A DNA stretch of 48,884 bases, from NCBI GenBank assembly GCA_040754625.1, contig JBFMCF010000060.1, positions 1 to 48,884 on the forward strand, in the 5' to 3' direction. Positions 9,520-19,192 of this stretch are shown in pieces. Numbering within the stretch: position 1 is the stretch's first letter; each line of letters begins with the position of its first letter. Below the pieces are notes generated by a model. It made no database searches and had not been told where the DNA came from. It worked only from the letters and a program-made list of their open reading frames with translations. Source of the DNA: a bacterium. Its GTDB lineage: Bacteria; JACRDZ01; JAQUKH01. A program made the position numbers and the translations under genes.

Positions 9520-10139
9520 ATAAATATTTTTGTAAAAGGTTTATTAAAAAATATTTCAGATAAAAAAGATATAGTAAAGGACTCTTTTACAAGTTTCAGC
9601 CCGGACATTAAAAACAAATCCGAATAGAATTTTTTATCCCTGAAAAAAACAAAGTTGTTTTTTATAAAAGGTTTCCCGGCAATATGGTCCCTGAATAAAA
9701 GTTTGCCATTATTTTTTAATACGCGGCTGATTTTATTTATCAGGTTTCCGCATCCTGCTTCATCTATCAATTCAAGTATCCCGGAGATAATGACAAAATC
9801 ATAATATTCCTCTTTTTCCGGCTTCCAGTCATTTATATCAGATTTGATAAATAAGATATTATTGATTTTTTGTTCTATCGATTTCTGCCTGACATGTTTC
9901 AGCATTTCGGCTGAAAAATCTATACAGGTAGTTTTTTTTACTTTAGGCGCAATCCATAACGCCCACCGGCCTGTCCCGGCCCCGATATCAAGGGTATTCC
10001 AATTTTTGGAAAAAGCAATGTTTTGGCTGATAAACCATTTTTCAAAAAGTTCAGTTTTTGAAATTTTAACATTTTGTCCGCGATACGCGGTGTCAAGATT
10101 TTTTTTTGCGGTGTCCCAGTATTTATTATGAAAATTCAT
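9495..10139 (-). CDS. Class I SAM-dependent methyltransferase
   Basis: The Rossmann-type SAM site is clear: LDIGAGTGRWALWIA (motif I), CIDFSAEML (motif II acid), DINDW and FVIISGILELID (motifs III/IV), and a C-terminal KNNGKLLFRDH strand. The substrate is unknown; the overall form is like UbiE/TylF-type small-molecule methylases. Its start overlaps the upstream TPR gene by 4 bases (ATGA) and its end overlaps the PIN-like gene by 25, so the three are one transcript. Confidence 0.85.
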   Translation of the reverse strand: MNFHNKYWDTAKKNLDTAYRGQNVKISKTELFEKWFISQNIAFSKNWNTLDIGAGTGRWALWIAPKVKKTTCIDFSAEMLKHVRQKSIEQKINNILFIKSDINDWKPEKEEYYDFVIISGILELIDEAGCGNLINKISRVLKNNGKLLFRDHIAGKPFIKNNFVFFRDKKFYSDLFLMSGLKLVKESFTISFLSEIFFNKPFTKIFIWKKTRTS

Positions 10140-12001
10140 TTTGTTTTATTTTCCATATCTTGAAGTATTTTTTTTGCCGCCTCCATATTGTGCTGCACAA
10201 TATCATAATACTCCTTATTATCCGCGGACAATAAAATATCCTCGTATATAGAAATAGCTTTGTTTATGTTTGTTTTTTTCTCCAGGGGGAGGTGTGTATA
10301 AGCATTAGCAAGATTTACTTTTGTCATTATTAATTCTCTTTTACCTCCAAATTTTTTATATATTTCGAACGCTTCATTAAAATATTTTATAGCTGATTCT
10401 AATAGATTTGCCACGTCTTTTAAAGAGCCAGTTTCATTTAACATGGATAACTCCACAAAAATATTAGCCAGATTATTTTTCAGGCCGGCATATTGAATGG
10501 GATATAAATCTTTTTCAAAAACTTTGAGGGCGTTATTGTAAAAATATTCCGCTTTTTTCAAATTGTCGGGCCCCTTATTGTATTTCAGTGAACTGTATAT
10601 AAGCCCGAGATTGCTGCTAATCCGTCCAAAACTTACAGGGCGGTTATCCTGATTAATGACCTTTAAGGCATTCTCGTAATATTTAACAGCCTCTATGAGG
10701 TTGCTTTCATCAGAAACACTTCGCATATTTAATAAAATATTTCCCAGGTTTTCCTGGATGAACCCGAACTGGATTGGATAAATATCTCCTTTAAAAAATT
10801 CCAGGCTCATAGTAAAATGCTTTAAAGCCTCTTTTATGTCGTTTTTATAAATATATGTTAAGCCGAGATTTGCAATAATAAGATAAAATACCTCTGCCTG
10901 GTTGTCTTTTGAAACCAGTTGTTCTGCTCTATTGAGATTATTAAGGACCTCTTTAACATTCTCCTTCATCTCATTTTTTATTTTAAAATAACTTACTCCA
11001 AGATTGTTATATGTAACAGCCTGCATTTCTTTGTTTTTGTGTTCCCGAAACACCCTGATTGATTCTGAAAAGTTTTTAATAACCAGCCTGTCGAACTTAT
11101 TTTTATCACCAAAATATAAATTTTCATACACAATTGCAAGGTTGCTTAAAGCAATTCCATATTCTTCATTTGACCAGTCAGGGGACGTTTTGACTGCCTG
11201 TTTTAAATAATTTTGCGCATTAACAAAGTTTTCACTGTTTAAGTCAAACGGATAACTTAAATAATGCACTCCTAAATTATTTAATATGCTTTGGTAAAAT
11301 ATTAAATTTTCGTTTTTATCAATTAATGGAATTATGTTCTGATAATATTTCCTGGCTTCCAGATGGTTATATCTGACCTGTTCCCCTGTTTGAGAATGCA
11401 GTAAACAGGCATTCCCAAGGAAAAATGATATTATGGGATTATCAGGGAATTTACCTCCCCATACTGATATTGCCGTTTTATAATCCCTGTTTAGATACTG
11501 AACATATCCCCGCAGGAAAATTTTAATTAAAGAACCGTTATTTTCATTAAAATTTTTAACAGTATCCGTAAATTCAATATTTTTGAGATTAAGCAGGCTG
11601 GCAATGCTGTTGTCTATAGCAATATAATTACATGCCGGTCTTTGCATCGTTAAGTAAAACCGGATATTCCCGTCTTCTATCTTTCCCCAGATCATTAATT
11701 CTGCGTTTGACTTTTTTAGTTTTTTTAAAGCCTGCCGGTTATCGTTTATTTCTACAGATGTTTTTTTAAGAATTATTCCCGGTGGCGGCTGCAATGAGGT
11801 TTTTATTTCTTTTAATATATTTTCAGAGACATTGTCATTATCATTCCGGAAGGCGTTTATAACCCAGGTGTTTTTTTCTTCTTTGCCCGCAATTTTTAAA
11901 AAAAAGATGGTTAATACAGTAACGATAAAGAAGAAACCAAATATATAAGTAAGTTTTACATTTTTAGGCATTGTATTTTCTAAAATTTTGCTAATCAGCA
12001 A
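10136..12001 (-). CDS. Membrane-anchored TPR protein
   Basis: An N-terminal membrane helix (about residues 17-38) is followed by an alpha/beta segment (40-130) and then some ten tetratricopeptide-like repeats (about 160-610) with the usual pattern of small residues, for example NNLGVSYF, ANLGLTYIY, ENLGNILL, SNLGLIYSS, NNLANIF. TPR arrays bind other proteins; the partner is unknown. It is the first gene of an overlapping operon with a methyltransferase and a PIN-like protein. Confidence 0.85.
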   Translation of the reverse strand: MLISKILENTMPKNVKLTYIFGFFFIVTVLTIFFLKIAGKEEKNTWVINAFRNDNDNVSENILKEIKTSLQPPPGIILKKTSVEINDNRQALKKLKKSNAELMIWGKIEDGNIRFYLTMQRPACNYIAIDNSIASLLNLKNIEFTDTVKNFNENNGSLIKIFLRGYVQYLNRDYKTAISVWGGKFPDNPIISFFLGNACLLHSQTGEQVRYNHLEARKYYQNIIPLIDKNENLIFYQSILNNLGVHYLSYPFDLNSENFVNAQNYLKQAVKTSPDWSNEEYGIALSNLAIVYENLYFGDKNKFDRLVIKNFSESIRVFREHKNKEMQAVTYNNLGVSYFKIKNEMKENVKEVLNNLNRAEQLVSKDNQAEVFYLIIANLGLTYIYKNDIKEALKHFTMSLEFFKGDIYPIQFGFIQENLGNILLNMRSVSDESNLIEAVKYYENALKVINQDNRPVSFGRISSNLGLIYSSLKYNKGPDNLKKAEYFYNNALKVFEKDLYPIQYAGLKNNLANIFVELSMLNETGSLKDVANLLESAIKYFNEAFEIYKKFGGKRELIMTKVNLANAYTHLPLEKKTNINKAISIYEDILLSADNKEYYDIVQHNMEAAKKILQDMENKTK

Positions 12002-12053
12002 GAATTGTAATTATTTTTCAGATATATGTCAATATGTTATTGGTATTTTTTTC

Positions 12054-12095
12054 TTGACAAAGCCATTATCATATAATGAATGACCAGTCAGTCAT
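12054..12095 (+). promoter_or_regulatory. Promoter and operator-like palindrome of tetR-efflux operon
   Basis: TTGACA at 12054-12059 and TATAAT at 12072-12077 lie 12 bases apart, too close to act as a pair, so the true -35 may be elsewhere. Immediately downstream is an inverted repeat ATGAC-N6-GTCAT (12080-12095), the size and position expected for a TetR-family operator that blocks initiation. Confidence 0.5.
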
Positions 12096-12186
12096 AAATT
12101 GTGAACCGTGTTCCGTGATTTGTTGTCCGTAAATAAAATTATCAATAATTTTCCTGTTCGCGATTTACAATGCGTAGTATTTTGCC

Positions 12187-12795
12187 ATGAAACAGACAGA
12201 AGAAAAAAAAGAAAACCGTAAAAAATTAATTTTAAAAACCGCCCGCAGGGTGTTCGCCAAGCACGGGTATTTTTTGACGACTATCGATATGGTTGCTAAA
12301 GCCGCGGACCTTGCCAAAGGAACAACTTATTTGTATTTTAAAAACAAGGAGTATCTTTTCTTTTCGCTTGTTGAGGATGGGTACAACGAACTTTTCTCTT
12401 ACCTGATAAATATCAAAAATGAGAATGTCGACCCTCTGAGAAAAATTTATAACATGATAAAACTCGATGTTGAATTCCACGGGAAAAACGATGATTTGTG
12501 CAGATTGTTCTTTAGCAATCAAGCCCAGGTTGTCGACAATTTTCTGCCTAAATTCAGGCAGAAAATACTGGAAAAACATATGGAACAGATAAAACTTGTC
12601 GCGGAAATTGTGAGTGAAGGAATAAAGCAAAAAAAGCTGAAAAAAATGGATCCCATTCAATTGGCGATTGTCATAATAGGAATAACGCATTGCCTGAACA
12701 TAACAAACTGTATGAATATTTCAAAGCAAAAAAGCGCCGAAAGCGAAATTTCTTTTATGTATGATTTTGTTTTGAATGGCTGCAGGAAACATTGA
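12187..12795 (+). CDS. TetR/AcrR family transcriptional regulator
   Basis: The N-terminal helix-turn-helix is typical (LKTARRVFAKHGYFLTTIDMVA, then GTTYLYFKNKEYLF), with a variable C-terminal ligand-binding part; 202 residues is the usual size. It is the first gene in front of a TolC/HlyD/RND efflux operon and probably represses it, responding to a pump substrate. No Shine-Dalgarno sequence is visible before the ATG. Confidence 0.92.
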   Translation: MKQTEEKKENRKKLILKTARRVFAKHGYFLTTIDMVAKAADLAKGTTYLYFKNKEYLFFSLVEDGYNELFSYLINIKNENVDPLRKIYNMIKLDVEFHGKNDDLCRLFFSNQAQVVDNFLPKFRQKILEKHMEQIKLVAEIVSEGIKQKKLKKMDPIQLAIVIIGITHCLNITNCMNISKQKSAESEISFMYDFVLNGCRKH

Positions 12796-12852
12796 CGCGC
12801 GAACGCGTATAAGCGTTAAAAGAAATATTTGCCAGAGCACAAGGTAGTTTAG

Positions 12853-14136
12853 ATGAAAAAAACCGCTTTATTATTTTATATAATCTGTTTTTTACATGTG
12901 TCTTTTGCGGGGGAGGGAAAGCTGACTCTCGATAACTGTATAAATATCGCGCTTGAAGAAAACAAGCTTTACCTCGCGGCGAAAATCGATAAGGATCTCG
13001 CGGATTTGAACTTGAAAAAAGCCGTGGCTGTGGCCCTGCCCGAGATCAGCGCGAAATCTTCATACACAAATAACGGGCTCCTGCCTGAGACGGAGTTCCA
13101 GGGAATGAAAGTCACTATCGGCCAGAAAAAAATTTACTCAAACTCCTTAAGTATCAGCCAGCCTTTATTCAACAGGCGCACCTTTATACTTTTCAAAGGG
13201 GCAAAGATAACGGTCAAAAGTGAACAGAATAAATTGTCGGAAGAAAAAAACCTGCTTGTTTTTAATGTGACAGAAGCCTTTTACGGTTTACTCCGGGCGA
13301 AAAAAATTGTCAGCCTTCAGAAAAGCGCTATTGATTTAATGAAAGAACATTTAAAAAACGCGGAGGCGCTTTTTAAAAACGGCATTGTTATTGAAACAGA
13401 TGTGTTAGGGGCGGAGATGGAACTGGCCAAGGCCGAAAAAAATCTTTTAACGGCCTCTCAAAATGAAATTCTCGCGGCGGAAAATCTAAACCTGGTTTTA
13501 GGCCGTGATCCCGGGTATCCTCTCGAAATTGAAGAAGAATTAAAAGAAATAAATTATACTGATGAGGGCCTTGACTTTTATCAAAATGAAACAAAAAGCA
13601 AAAGGCCAGCCTTGAAAAAAATAAAAGAGGATTTGCTCCTCGCGGAGGAAAATGTTTCCCTGGCCAGGGCGGGTTACTGGCCCACATTTTCGATAAAAGG
13701 CAATTATAACTGGAGCGATGATAAATTTGTTCCCGGGAATGATTCCTGGAATATCGGATTAACGGCGGACATCAGCCTTTTCAACGGAGGTTTTACCCGG
13801 ATAGAAACAAGAGAAGCGGGATACAAACTGGAACAGGTAAAAAACCAGTTATGGCAGAACGAACAATCGGTCCTTCTGGAAACAAAACAGGCTTATATGA
13901 AACTGGAAGAAACACGCCAGCTTGTCGGTGTAAACAAAAAAATTGAGAATATAGCCGAAAAAAATTTTGAGATAATCAGGAAAAGCTATATGGCCGGCCT
14001 TGTACCAAACACTACTGTTCTCGAGGCATACACGGCTTTGCTGGAGGCGCGGACAAATAAGGTTTCATCTGATTATGATTACAGAATAGCTGTTGCGAGA
14101 CTGGAAAAGGCAGTGGGAATATCTTTAATTGATTAA
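12853..14136 (+). CDS. TolC family outer-membrane efflux protein
   Basis: A signal peptide (cleavage near SFAGEG) is followed by the two-fold repeated coiled-coil and beta-strand pattern of TolC proteins: LTLDNCINIALEENKLYLAA, ALPEISAKSSYTNNG, and in the second half RPALKKIKEDLLLAEENV and YWPTFSIKGNYNWS. It forms the outer-membrane channel of the pump encoded by the next two genes. Length (427) is normal. Confidence 0.93.
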   Translation: MKKTALLFYIICFLHVSFAGEGKLTLDNCINIALEENKLYLAAKIDKDLADLNLKKAVAVALPEISAKSSYTNNGLLPETEFQGMKVTIGQKKIYSNSLSISQPLFNRRTFILFKGAKITVKSEQNKLSEEKNLLVFNVTEAFYGLLRAKKIVSLQKSAIDLMKEHLKNAEALFKNGIVIETDVLGAEMELAKAEKNLLTASQNEILAAENLNLVLGRDPGYPLEIEEELKEINYTDEGLDFYQNETKSKRPALKKIKEDLLLAEENVSLARAGYWPTFSIKGNYNWSDDKFVPGNDSWNIGLTADISLFNGGFTRIETREAGYKLEQVKNQLWQNEQSVLLETKQAYMKLEETRQLVGVNKKIENIAEKNFEIIRKSYMAGLVPNTTVLEAYTALLEARTNKVSSDYDYRIAVARLEKAVGISLID

Positions 14137-14154
14137 AAAAACGGAGAATATTTT

Positions 14155-15567
14155 ATGAAAAAAAATCTACTGATAATTTTTTGCCTTGCTTTATTTTCTT
14201 TTTCCTGCAAAAATGGCAACGCGAAAGCGAACGTTTCCCCCCAAGAAAAAATAAAACTCATTCCTGTAAAAGTAGCATCTTTTACCCGCGGGCCGATCAA
14301 GAGGACACTTTCCACTTCCGGGGATATAAAACCCATCGCTGAAGCAAATATTACCGCTAAAATCGGCGGCGAGATAAAAGAAGTATTTGCGGAAGAGGGG
14401 GATAAATTAGAAAAAGGGAGCGTGCTTCTGAAAATTGACGATTTCCACGCGAAAAAAGAAAAAGAGCGCGCTGAAGCCTCGCTGATCGGCGCTTCCGCGA
14501 GATATCAATACGCGCAGGAAACCGCTGAAAAAACAGTAGCTGTCCAATTGAAGGATGCCGAAGCGAACCTCAAAACCGCGAAAGCCGCAATGGAGCTTAT
14601 ATGCAAAGGCGCCCGGGATGAAGAGATCAAGCAAATTAAATCTGAAAAAGATTCTGCCGAAGCGGTCTTAAATAATATTAAGGGTAATTACGACCGCGTA
14701 AAAAATCTCTGGGATAACAAACTTGTATCACAGCAGGAATGGGAGAAAATACAGACTGAACTTAAAACAGCGCAGTCAAAATTTGACGCGGTATCGGAAC
14801 AATATAATATTTTAGTAAAAGGCGCGCGTGACGAAGACATTAAAAAAGCCGAGGCCCAGGTTGATAAAGCAACCGCTGCTTATGAACTCGCGAAACAGCT
14901 TTATGATTCAAAATCATGGTATAAGGACCTGAAATCCGCGTCCGCGTTTTCAAAAGAGGCGCAGGCGTCTTTCGATCTTGCCTCAAAAGCGGTTGATGAC
15001 ACGGAAATAAAAGCCCCTTTTTCTGGAACCATAATGAAAAAAAACGCGAATATAGGGGAAAATATCAAACCGGAGCAGGTAGTATTTTCAATAATGGATT
15101 TTTCAAAAATCAAAGTTGAAGCAAACATAGCGGAAGCAAACATAACCGAAATAAAGGCCGGACAGGCTGTAAATATAAAACTTGACGCTTATCCCGGGAA
15201 AGTATTTCACGGAAAGGTTAATCTGATTTCTCCCGGTATAGACAGTAAAAACAGGACCGCAAAGATCGAAATCCTGGCCCCAAATGAAGATAACCTTATA
15301 AGGCCCGGCATGTTCGCCCAGGTGGAAATAATCACAAAAGAAAATTTTAATGCCAATATTCTGCCGAGGGAAAGCCTTGTTGAAAAGGAAGAAAAAAAAG
15401 GTGTTTTTGTGGTTGAAAACGGGACCGCGATTTTCAAAAATGTCCAAGCGGGAACTGTCACGGATGAAAAATTTGAAGTCCTTTCCGGGATTAATAAAAA
15501 TGACAAGGTTGTTGTCAAGGGTGTTTCGGATTTGTGGGATGGAATAAAAGTAGAAGTAATACAATAG
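14155..15567 (+). CDS. RND efflux periplasmic adaptor (HlyD/AcrA family) lipoprotein
   Basis: A lipoprotein signal ends at Cys18 (FSFSC). The barrel-lipoyl fold follows (TLSTSGDIKPIAEANITAK, EEGDKLEKGSVLLKID), with an unusually long alpha-hairpin (about 95-285) containing two copies of the phrase KGARDE(E/D)IK, then IKAPFSGTIMKKNANIGENI and a C-terminal membrane-proximal domain. It bridges the inner-membrane RND pump and TolC. It starts 19 bases after tolC. Confidence 0.93.
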   Translation: MKKNLLIIFCLALFSFSCKNGNAKANVSPQEKIKLIPVKVASFTRGPIKRTLSTSGDIKPIAEANITAKIGGEIKEVFAEEGDKLEKGSVLLKIDDFHAKKEKERAEASLIGASARYQYAQETAEKTVAVQLKDAEANLKTAKAAMELICKGARDEEIKQIKSEKDSAEAVLNNIKGNYDRVKNLWDNKLVSQQEWEKIQTELKTAQSKFDAVSEQYNILVKGARDEDIKKAEAQVDKATAAYELAKQLYDSKSWYKDLKSASAFSKEAQASFDLASKAVDDTEIKAPFSGTIMKKNANIGENIKPEQVVFSIMDFSKIKVEANIAEANITEIKAGQAVNIKLDAYPGKVFHGKVNLISPGIDSKNRTAKIEILAPNEDNLIRPGMFAQVEIITKENFNANILPRESLVEKEEKKGVFVVENGTAIFKNVQAGTVTDEKFEVLSGINKNDKVVVKGVSDLWDGIKVEVIQ

Positions 15568-15570
15568 CCG

Positions 15571-15597
15571 TTTAAACGGTTTAAACAGCTTGAACCG
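15571..15597. repeat. 9-bp tandem repeat array A (3 units)
   Basis: Three 9-base units, TTTAAACGG, TTTAAACAG and CTTGAACCG, fill the gap between the adaptor and RND genes. Each unit contains the near-palindrome GTTTAAAC across unit borders. Related arrays are at 35169-35204 and 36479-36518. Confidence 0.75.
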
Positions 15598-15620
15598 TTT
15601 TATTAAGGAGTTAAATTCGA

Positions 15621-18600
15621 ATGCGCAAACTAATTGAATTTTCGGTCCATCACCCGGTTACAATGGCGATGGTCCTTCTCATCCCGATTGTATTCGGCAT
15701 TTTTTCGGCGTTCCAAATGCCGGTCGATATGCTCCCTGAAATCAACGCGCCCACGCTTGTCGTGACCACTAACTATTCCGGGACAGGCCCCGAGGAAATG
15801 GAGAAGCTTATCACGCGTCCCATGGAAGAGGCTTTCTCCAGGATGAAAGACCTTAAAAAGGTCTCATCCGTAACAACGGAAGGCAAATCGACAATAATTG
15901 TCGAGTATGACTGGGGAAAAGACATGGATATCGCGGCCATGGATGTCAGGGAACAGATTGATAAGATAAAAAACCTGCTCCCTTCAGAAAGCGAAAAACC
16001 TGTAATACAGAGGTTTGACCCTAACGCGTGGCCAATTATATGGATCAACTTGTCAGGGCCGCAGGAATCCTACGAGGTGAGAAAGACCGCCGAGGATGTG
16101 TTCAAAAACGCGATCGAGCAGATTCCAGGGGTCGCTTCGGTGGAAATTACGGGAGGCAAGGAAAAAGAAATACAAATACAGGTTGAAACAAAAAAACTTC
16201 TCGCTTATAACCTTACCCTGCAGGATATATCTCAAGCTATAAAAATAGAAAATCTAAACATGCGGGCGGGAAAGGTTGAAGAAGGGCGGATGGAGTTTCT
16301 TGTCAGGACAATAGGTGAATTCTCATCGATTGACAACCTGAAAAAGCTAATTGTCTCAAACAAGGATAACAATCCGATTTATTTAAAGGACGTCGCGGAT
16401 GTTCTAAGCAGTTATAAAGATGTCGTGAGCTACTCAAGATTGAACAAGCAGGACAGCGTCGGAATGCTTATATTTAAGGAAAGCGGCGGAAACACTGTAG
16501 AAATCAGCGACCTTGTTTTGAAAAAGCTTGAAAGCATAAAAAAACAGCTCCCGGCCGGGATGGTAATCGATATTGTATTTGACCAGGCGGATTATATCCG
16601 CGATTCTTTGAAAATGGTCAATGAAAGCGCCGTTTCAGGTTCCATTCTTGCCGTGTTTATTCTTTTCCTGTTTCTTATCGACTGGAGAAGCACATCAATC
16701 ATATCATTATCAATCCCCATATCCGTGTTTTCAACAATCGGGGCGCTTTATCTTTCCAAAATAACCTTGAACATATTAAGCCTCGCGGGATTGGCCCTCG
16801 GTATCGGTATGGTGGTTGACAATTCCATTGTTGTCCTTGAAAACACATTCAGGCATATTAATTTAAACAAAGAGAATCCCGTGCATGCCACGATAGAAGG
16901 CACGGCTGAAGTCGCGATGCCGATACTTTCTTCAACAATTACCACTATCGTTGTGTTCCTGCCTCTCGCGTTTGTCAAAGGGATCGCCGGGGAGATATTT
17001 TTTGACCTGTCATTTTCAATCGCTTTTTCACTGGTTTTTTCGATTATAGTTTCATATACCGTTGTCCCCATGGCAACCGCGATCCTTTTTAAACGCAAAA
17101 AACACGCTAAGGAAACAAAACGCGAAGAAAAATTTTTTAAAATAATCCGCTGGACCGCCGGGACAATTTCCATAGTTATAGCGTATTTGGGTATGGGTTA
17201 CAGCCCGTTAACATCCCTTGTTATTTTTATCATGTGTTTTATTGTGTTTAAATTCCGGCTTATGATAGGAACTAAAATTCTTGATCTTTACAAGGATTTT
17301 ATGGTCTGGCTCCTTGGTAAACGGGTCCGGCAGGCGGGCGCGCTTTTAACTTTACTGGTATTTTTTATCCTAAGCCTTACGATAAAGCCCGGCATGCAGT
17401 TTTTCCCGCCGGGAAGGCAGAAACTTATAAGGGGTGATGTTGAGCTTAAACCCGGCGCGAGTTTAAACGCGACTGACAACATAGCGAGAGAAATGGAAGA
17501 AATAATCCATGAACTTCCTGAAGTAGTCACTTCGGCGATAAATGTCACACCTCAAAAAGCGGACATAACAATAAAAGTGGATGAAACAAAAGGAAGGCAA
17601 ATCCCCGAGATAATCAATGTCCTGAATGAAAAATCCAAAAATTTTCCGGACGCGAATATAAAACTCAAAAGAATGGAAGGTTTCCGCCATGGCGAGGAAA
17701 GTGATATAAGCATTAAAATCATCGGAGAGGATTTAACCAGGCTCAAAGAAATCGGCGGGAAATTGCTGGCAGAAATAAAGGCGGTCCCTGACCTTAAGGA
17801 CTTTGACATTTCCATTAAAGAAGCTTTGCCTGAAGTCCAGGTAATACCGAACCGGGCCAAAATATCAGACCTCGGCCTTAACACTCAATATATCGCGCAC
17901 ACCTTACAGACAAGTATCGACGGCGAAGTCGCTTCAACTTACTGGGACAAAAATGATGAGATAGACATACGCCTGAGGCTAAAAGACGCGAATAAACAAA
18001 ATATCGACTTTTTAAACACTATACCTTTGACTAAAACCCTTCTGCTCGGCAATGTGGCGCATGTAGTAAAAAGCGCGGGCCCGTTGAAAATCGAACGTGA
18101 AAACCAGGTGAGGAGCGTGTCTGTGACGGCAAATTTGAAGGAAGGCCTCGCCCTCGGCGATACAATGCAAAAATTAAGTAATAAAAACCGGACGGGTTTT
18201 GTCGACACGTTTAATTTTCCTCCCGGTTACTCATGGCATTATGGCGGCCAGGGCGAAGAGATGATGGAATCGTTCAAGTATCTCATGTTCGCGCTTATAG
18301 AATCCTTAGTCCTTATTTATATGGTAATGGCGGCGCAGTTTGAGTCTTTCGGGCACCCGTTTTTAATCATGTTTACCATGCCGATGGCGTTTATAGGGGT
18401 TACCGGCGGCCTTCTAATTTCAAGGGACAAATTAAGCATTACGGCGATGGTCGGTATCATAATGCTCGCCGGTATCGTGGTCAACAACGCGATACTTCTT
18501 ATTGATTATATAAATGTTTTGCGGAAAGAAGGCATGGAGCGCAAGAAAGCGACGGTCCAGGCAGGAGTTACAAGAATGCGGCCCATATTCATGACCACCC

Positions 18601-18806
18601 TGACAACCGTTCTCGGTATGCTTCCGATGGCCCTCGGTATCGGCGCGGGCGTGGAATTCTACAAGGCGCTGGCGGTCGTTGTCATCGGCGGATTAACGTT
18701 TTCAACAGGATTAACGCTTATTGTAATTCCGATCCTGTATAATATTTTCGAGGCAGGGAAGGTTAAGATATTTGAAGGAGTGAAGAGTTTGATAAGAGGT
18801 GAGTAG
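15621..18806 (+). CDS. RND family efflux transporter, inner-membrane subunit
   Basis: The protein has the RND signatures: FQMPVDMLPEINAPTL at the N-terminus, GLALGIGMVVDNSIVVLEN in TM4, a second periplasmic half, and GIIMLAGIVVNNAILLIDY in TM10. The TM4 motif is of the hydrophobe/amphiphile type rather than heavy-metal type, so a proton-driven multidrug or lipid exporter is likely. Residues about 506-548 add two hydrophobic helices between TM6 and TM7 that ordinary RND pumps lack. The ATG has an AAGGAG site. Pump, adaptor and TolC make one operon behind tetR. Confidence 0.93.
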   Translation: MRKLIEFSVHHPVTMAMVLLIPIVFGIFSAFQMPVDMLPEINAPTLVVTTNYSGTGPEEMEKLITRPMEEAFSRMKDLKKVSSVTTEGKSTIIVEYDWGKDMDIAAMDVREQIDKIKNLLPSESEKPVIQRFDPNAWPIIWINLSGPQESYEVRKTAEDVFKNAIEQIPGVASVEITGGKEKEIQIQVETKKLLAYNLTLQDISQAIKIENLNMRAGKVEEGRMEFLVRTIGEFSSIDNLKKLIVSNKDNNPIYLKDVADVLSSYKDVVSYSRLNKQDSVGMLIFKESGGNTVEISDLVLKKLESIKKQLPAGMVIDIVFDQADYIRDSLKMVNESAVSGSILAVFILFLFLIDWRSTSIISLSIPISVFSTIGALYLSKITLNILSLAGLALGIGMVVDNSIVVLENTFRHINLNKENPVHATIEGTAEVAMPILSSTITTIVVFLPLAFVKGIAGEIFFDLSFSIAFSLVFSIIVSYTVVPMATAILFKRKKHAKETKREEKFFKIIRWTAGTISIVIAYLGMGYSPLTSLVIFIMCFIVFKFRLMIGTKILDLYKDFMVWLLGKRVRQAGALLTLLVFFILSLTIKPGMQFFPPGRQKLIRGDVELKPGASLNATDNIAREMEEIIHELPEVVTSAINVTPQKADITIKVDETKGRQIPEIINVLNEKSKNFPDANIKLKRMEGFRHGEESDISIKIIGEDLTRLKEIGGKLLAEIKAVPDLKDFDISIKEALPEVQVIPNRAKISDLGLNTQYIAHTLQTSIDGEVASTYWDKNDEIDIRLRLKDANKQNIDFLNTIPLTKTLLLGNVAHVVKSAGPLKIERENQVRSVSVTANLKEGLALGDTMQKLSNKNRTGFVDTFNFPPGYSWHYGGQGEEMMESFKYLMFALIESLVLIYMVMAAQFESFGHPFLIMFTMPMAFIGVTGGLLISRDKLSITAMVGIIMLAGIVVNNAILLIDYINVLRKEGMERKKATVQAGVTRMRPIFMTTLTTVLGMLPMALGIGAGVEFYKALAVVVIGGLTFSTGLTLIVIPILYNIFEAGKVKIFEGVKSLIRGE
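18772..18806 (+). repeat. 35-bp imperfect direct repeat, copy 1 (3' end of RND gene)
   Basis: The last 35 bases of the RND gene match 19876-19910 at 31 of 35 positions, all four differences being substitutions. The two copies enclose the AbrB-RelE module. Confidence 0.7.
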
Positions 18807-18910
18807 CTTAAAGTAAAATACCAATCATGGGATTCTCACCGGGATGTTTCTCCACCCGATCATAGTAATTTACACCTGGAGATTGTTAATAATGGCAGTT
18901 TCAAGGCCTT

Positions 18911-19192
18911 TTATCTAAAACTTCGTAGATATCTTTTTACATCCTCATGGCTTCCTGCCAATACAAGATAAAAGGTGTTATTTTCTTCTTTTACAACAAC
19001 CCGGAGTTTAATATTAACTCTGAATTCATATTTATTATGATTTATTTTTTTGAATCGAAATCCAAATGGATCTTTTCCAGAAACAAGAAATGTATTAAAC
19101 GCCTCAAGACTTTCCGCGATTTGGTTTTTATCCTGCGGGTTCATTTTTTTAATTGAGCGGTCAAAAGATGGTAAAACTGAAATTTTTTTCAC
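18911..19192 (-). CDS. RelE/ParE-type toxin
   Basis: 93 residues with the RelE/ParE pattern: FDRSIKKMNPQDKNQIAESL, a central FKKINHNKYEFRVNIKLRVVV strand pair and a terminal GSHEDVKRYLRSF. Relatives cleave ribosome-bound mRNA or poison gyrase. It begins with GTG in a GTGA overlap with the AbrB-type antitoxin stop, the normal order for an antitoxin-toxin pair. Confidence 0.85.
   Translation of the reverse strand: MKKISVLPSFDRSIKKMNPQDKNQIAESLEAFNTFLVSGKDPFGFRFKKINHNKYEFRVNIKLRVVVKEENNTFYLVLAGSHEDVKRYLRSFR

Noticed and set aside
13388-13687. Opposite-strand open frame inside tolC
   Set aside because: Proline-rich shadow of the real gene, with no ribosome site or recognisable domain.
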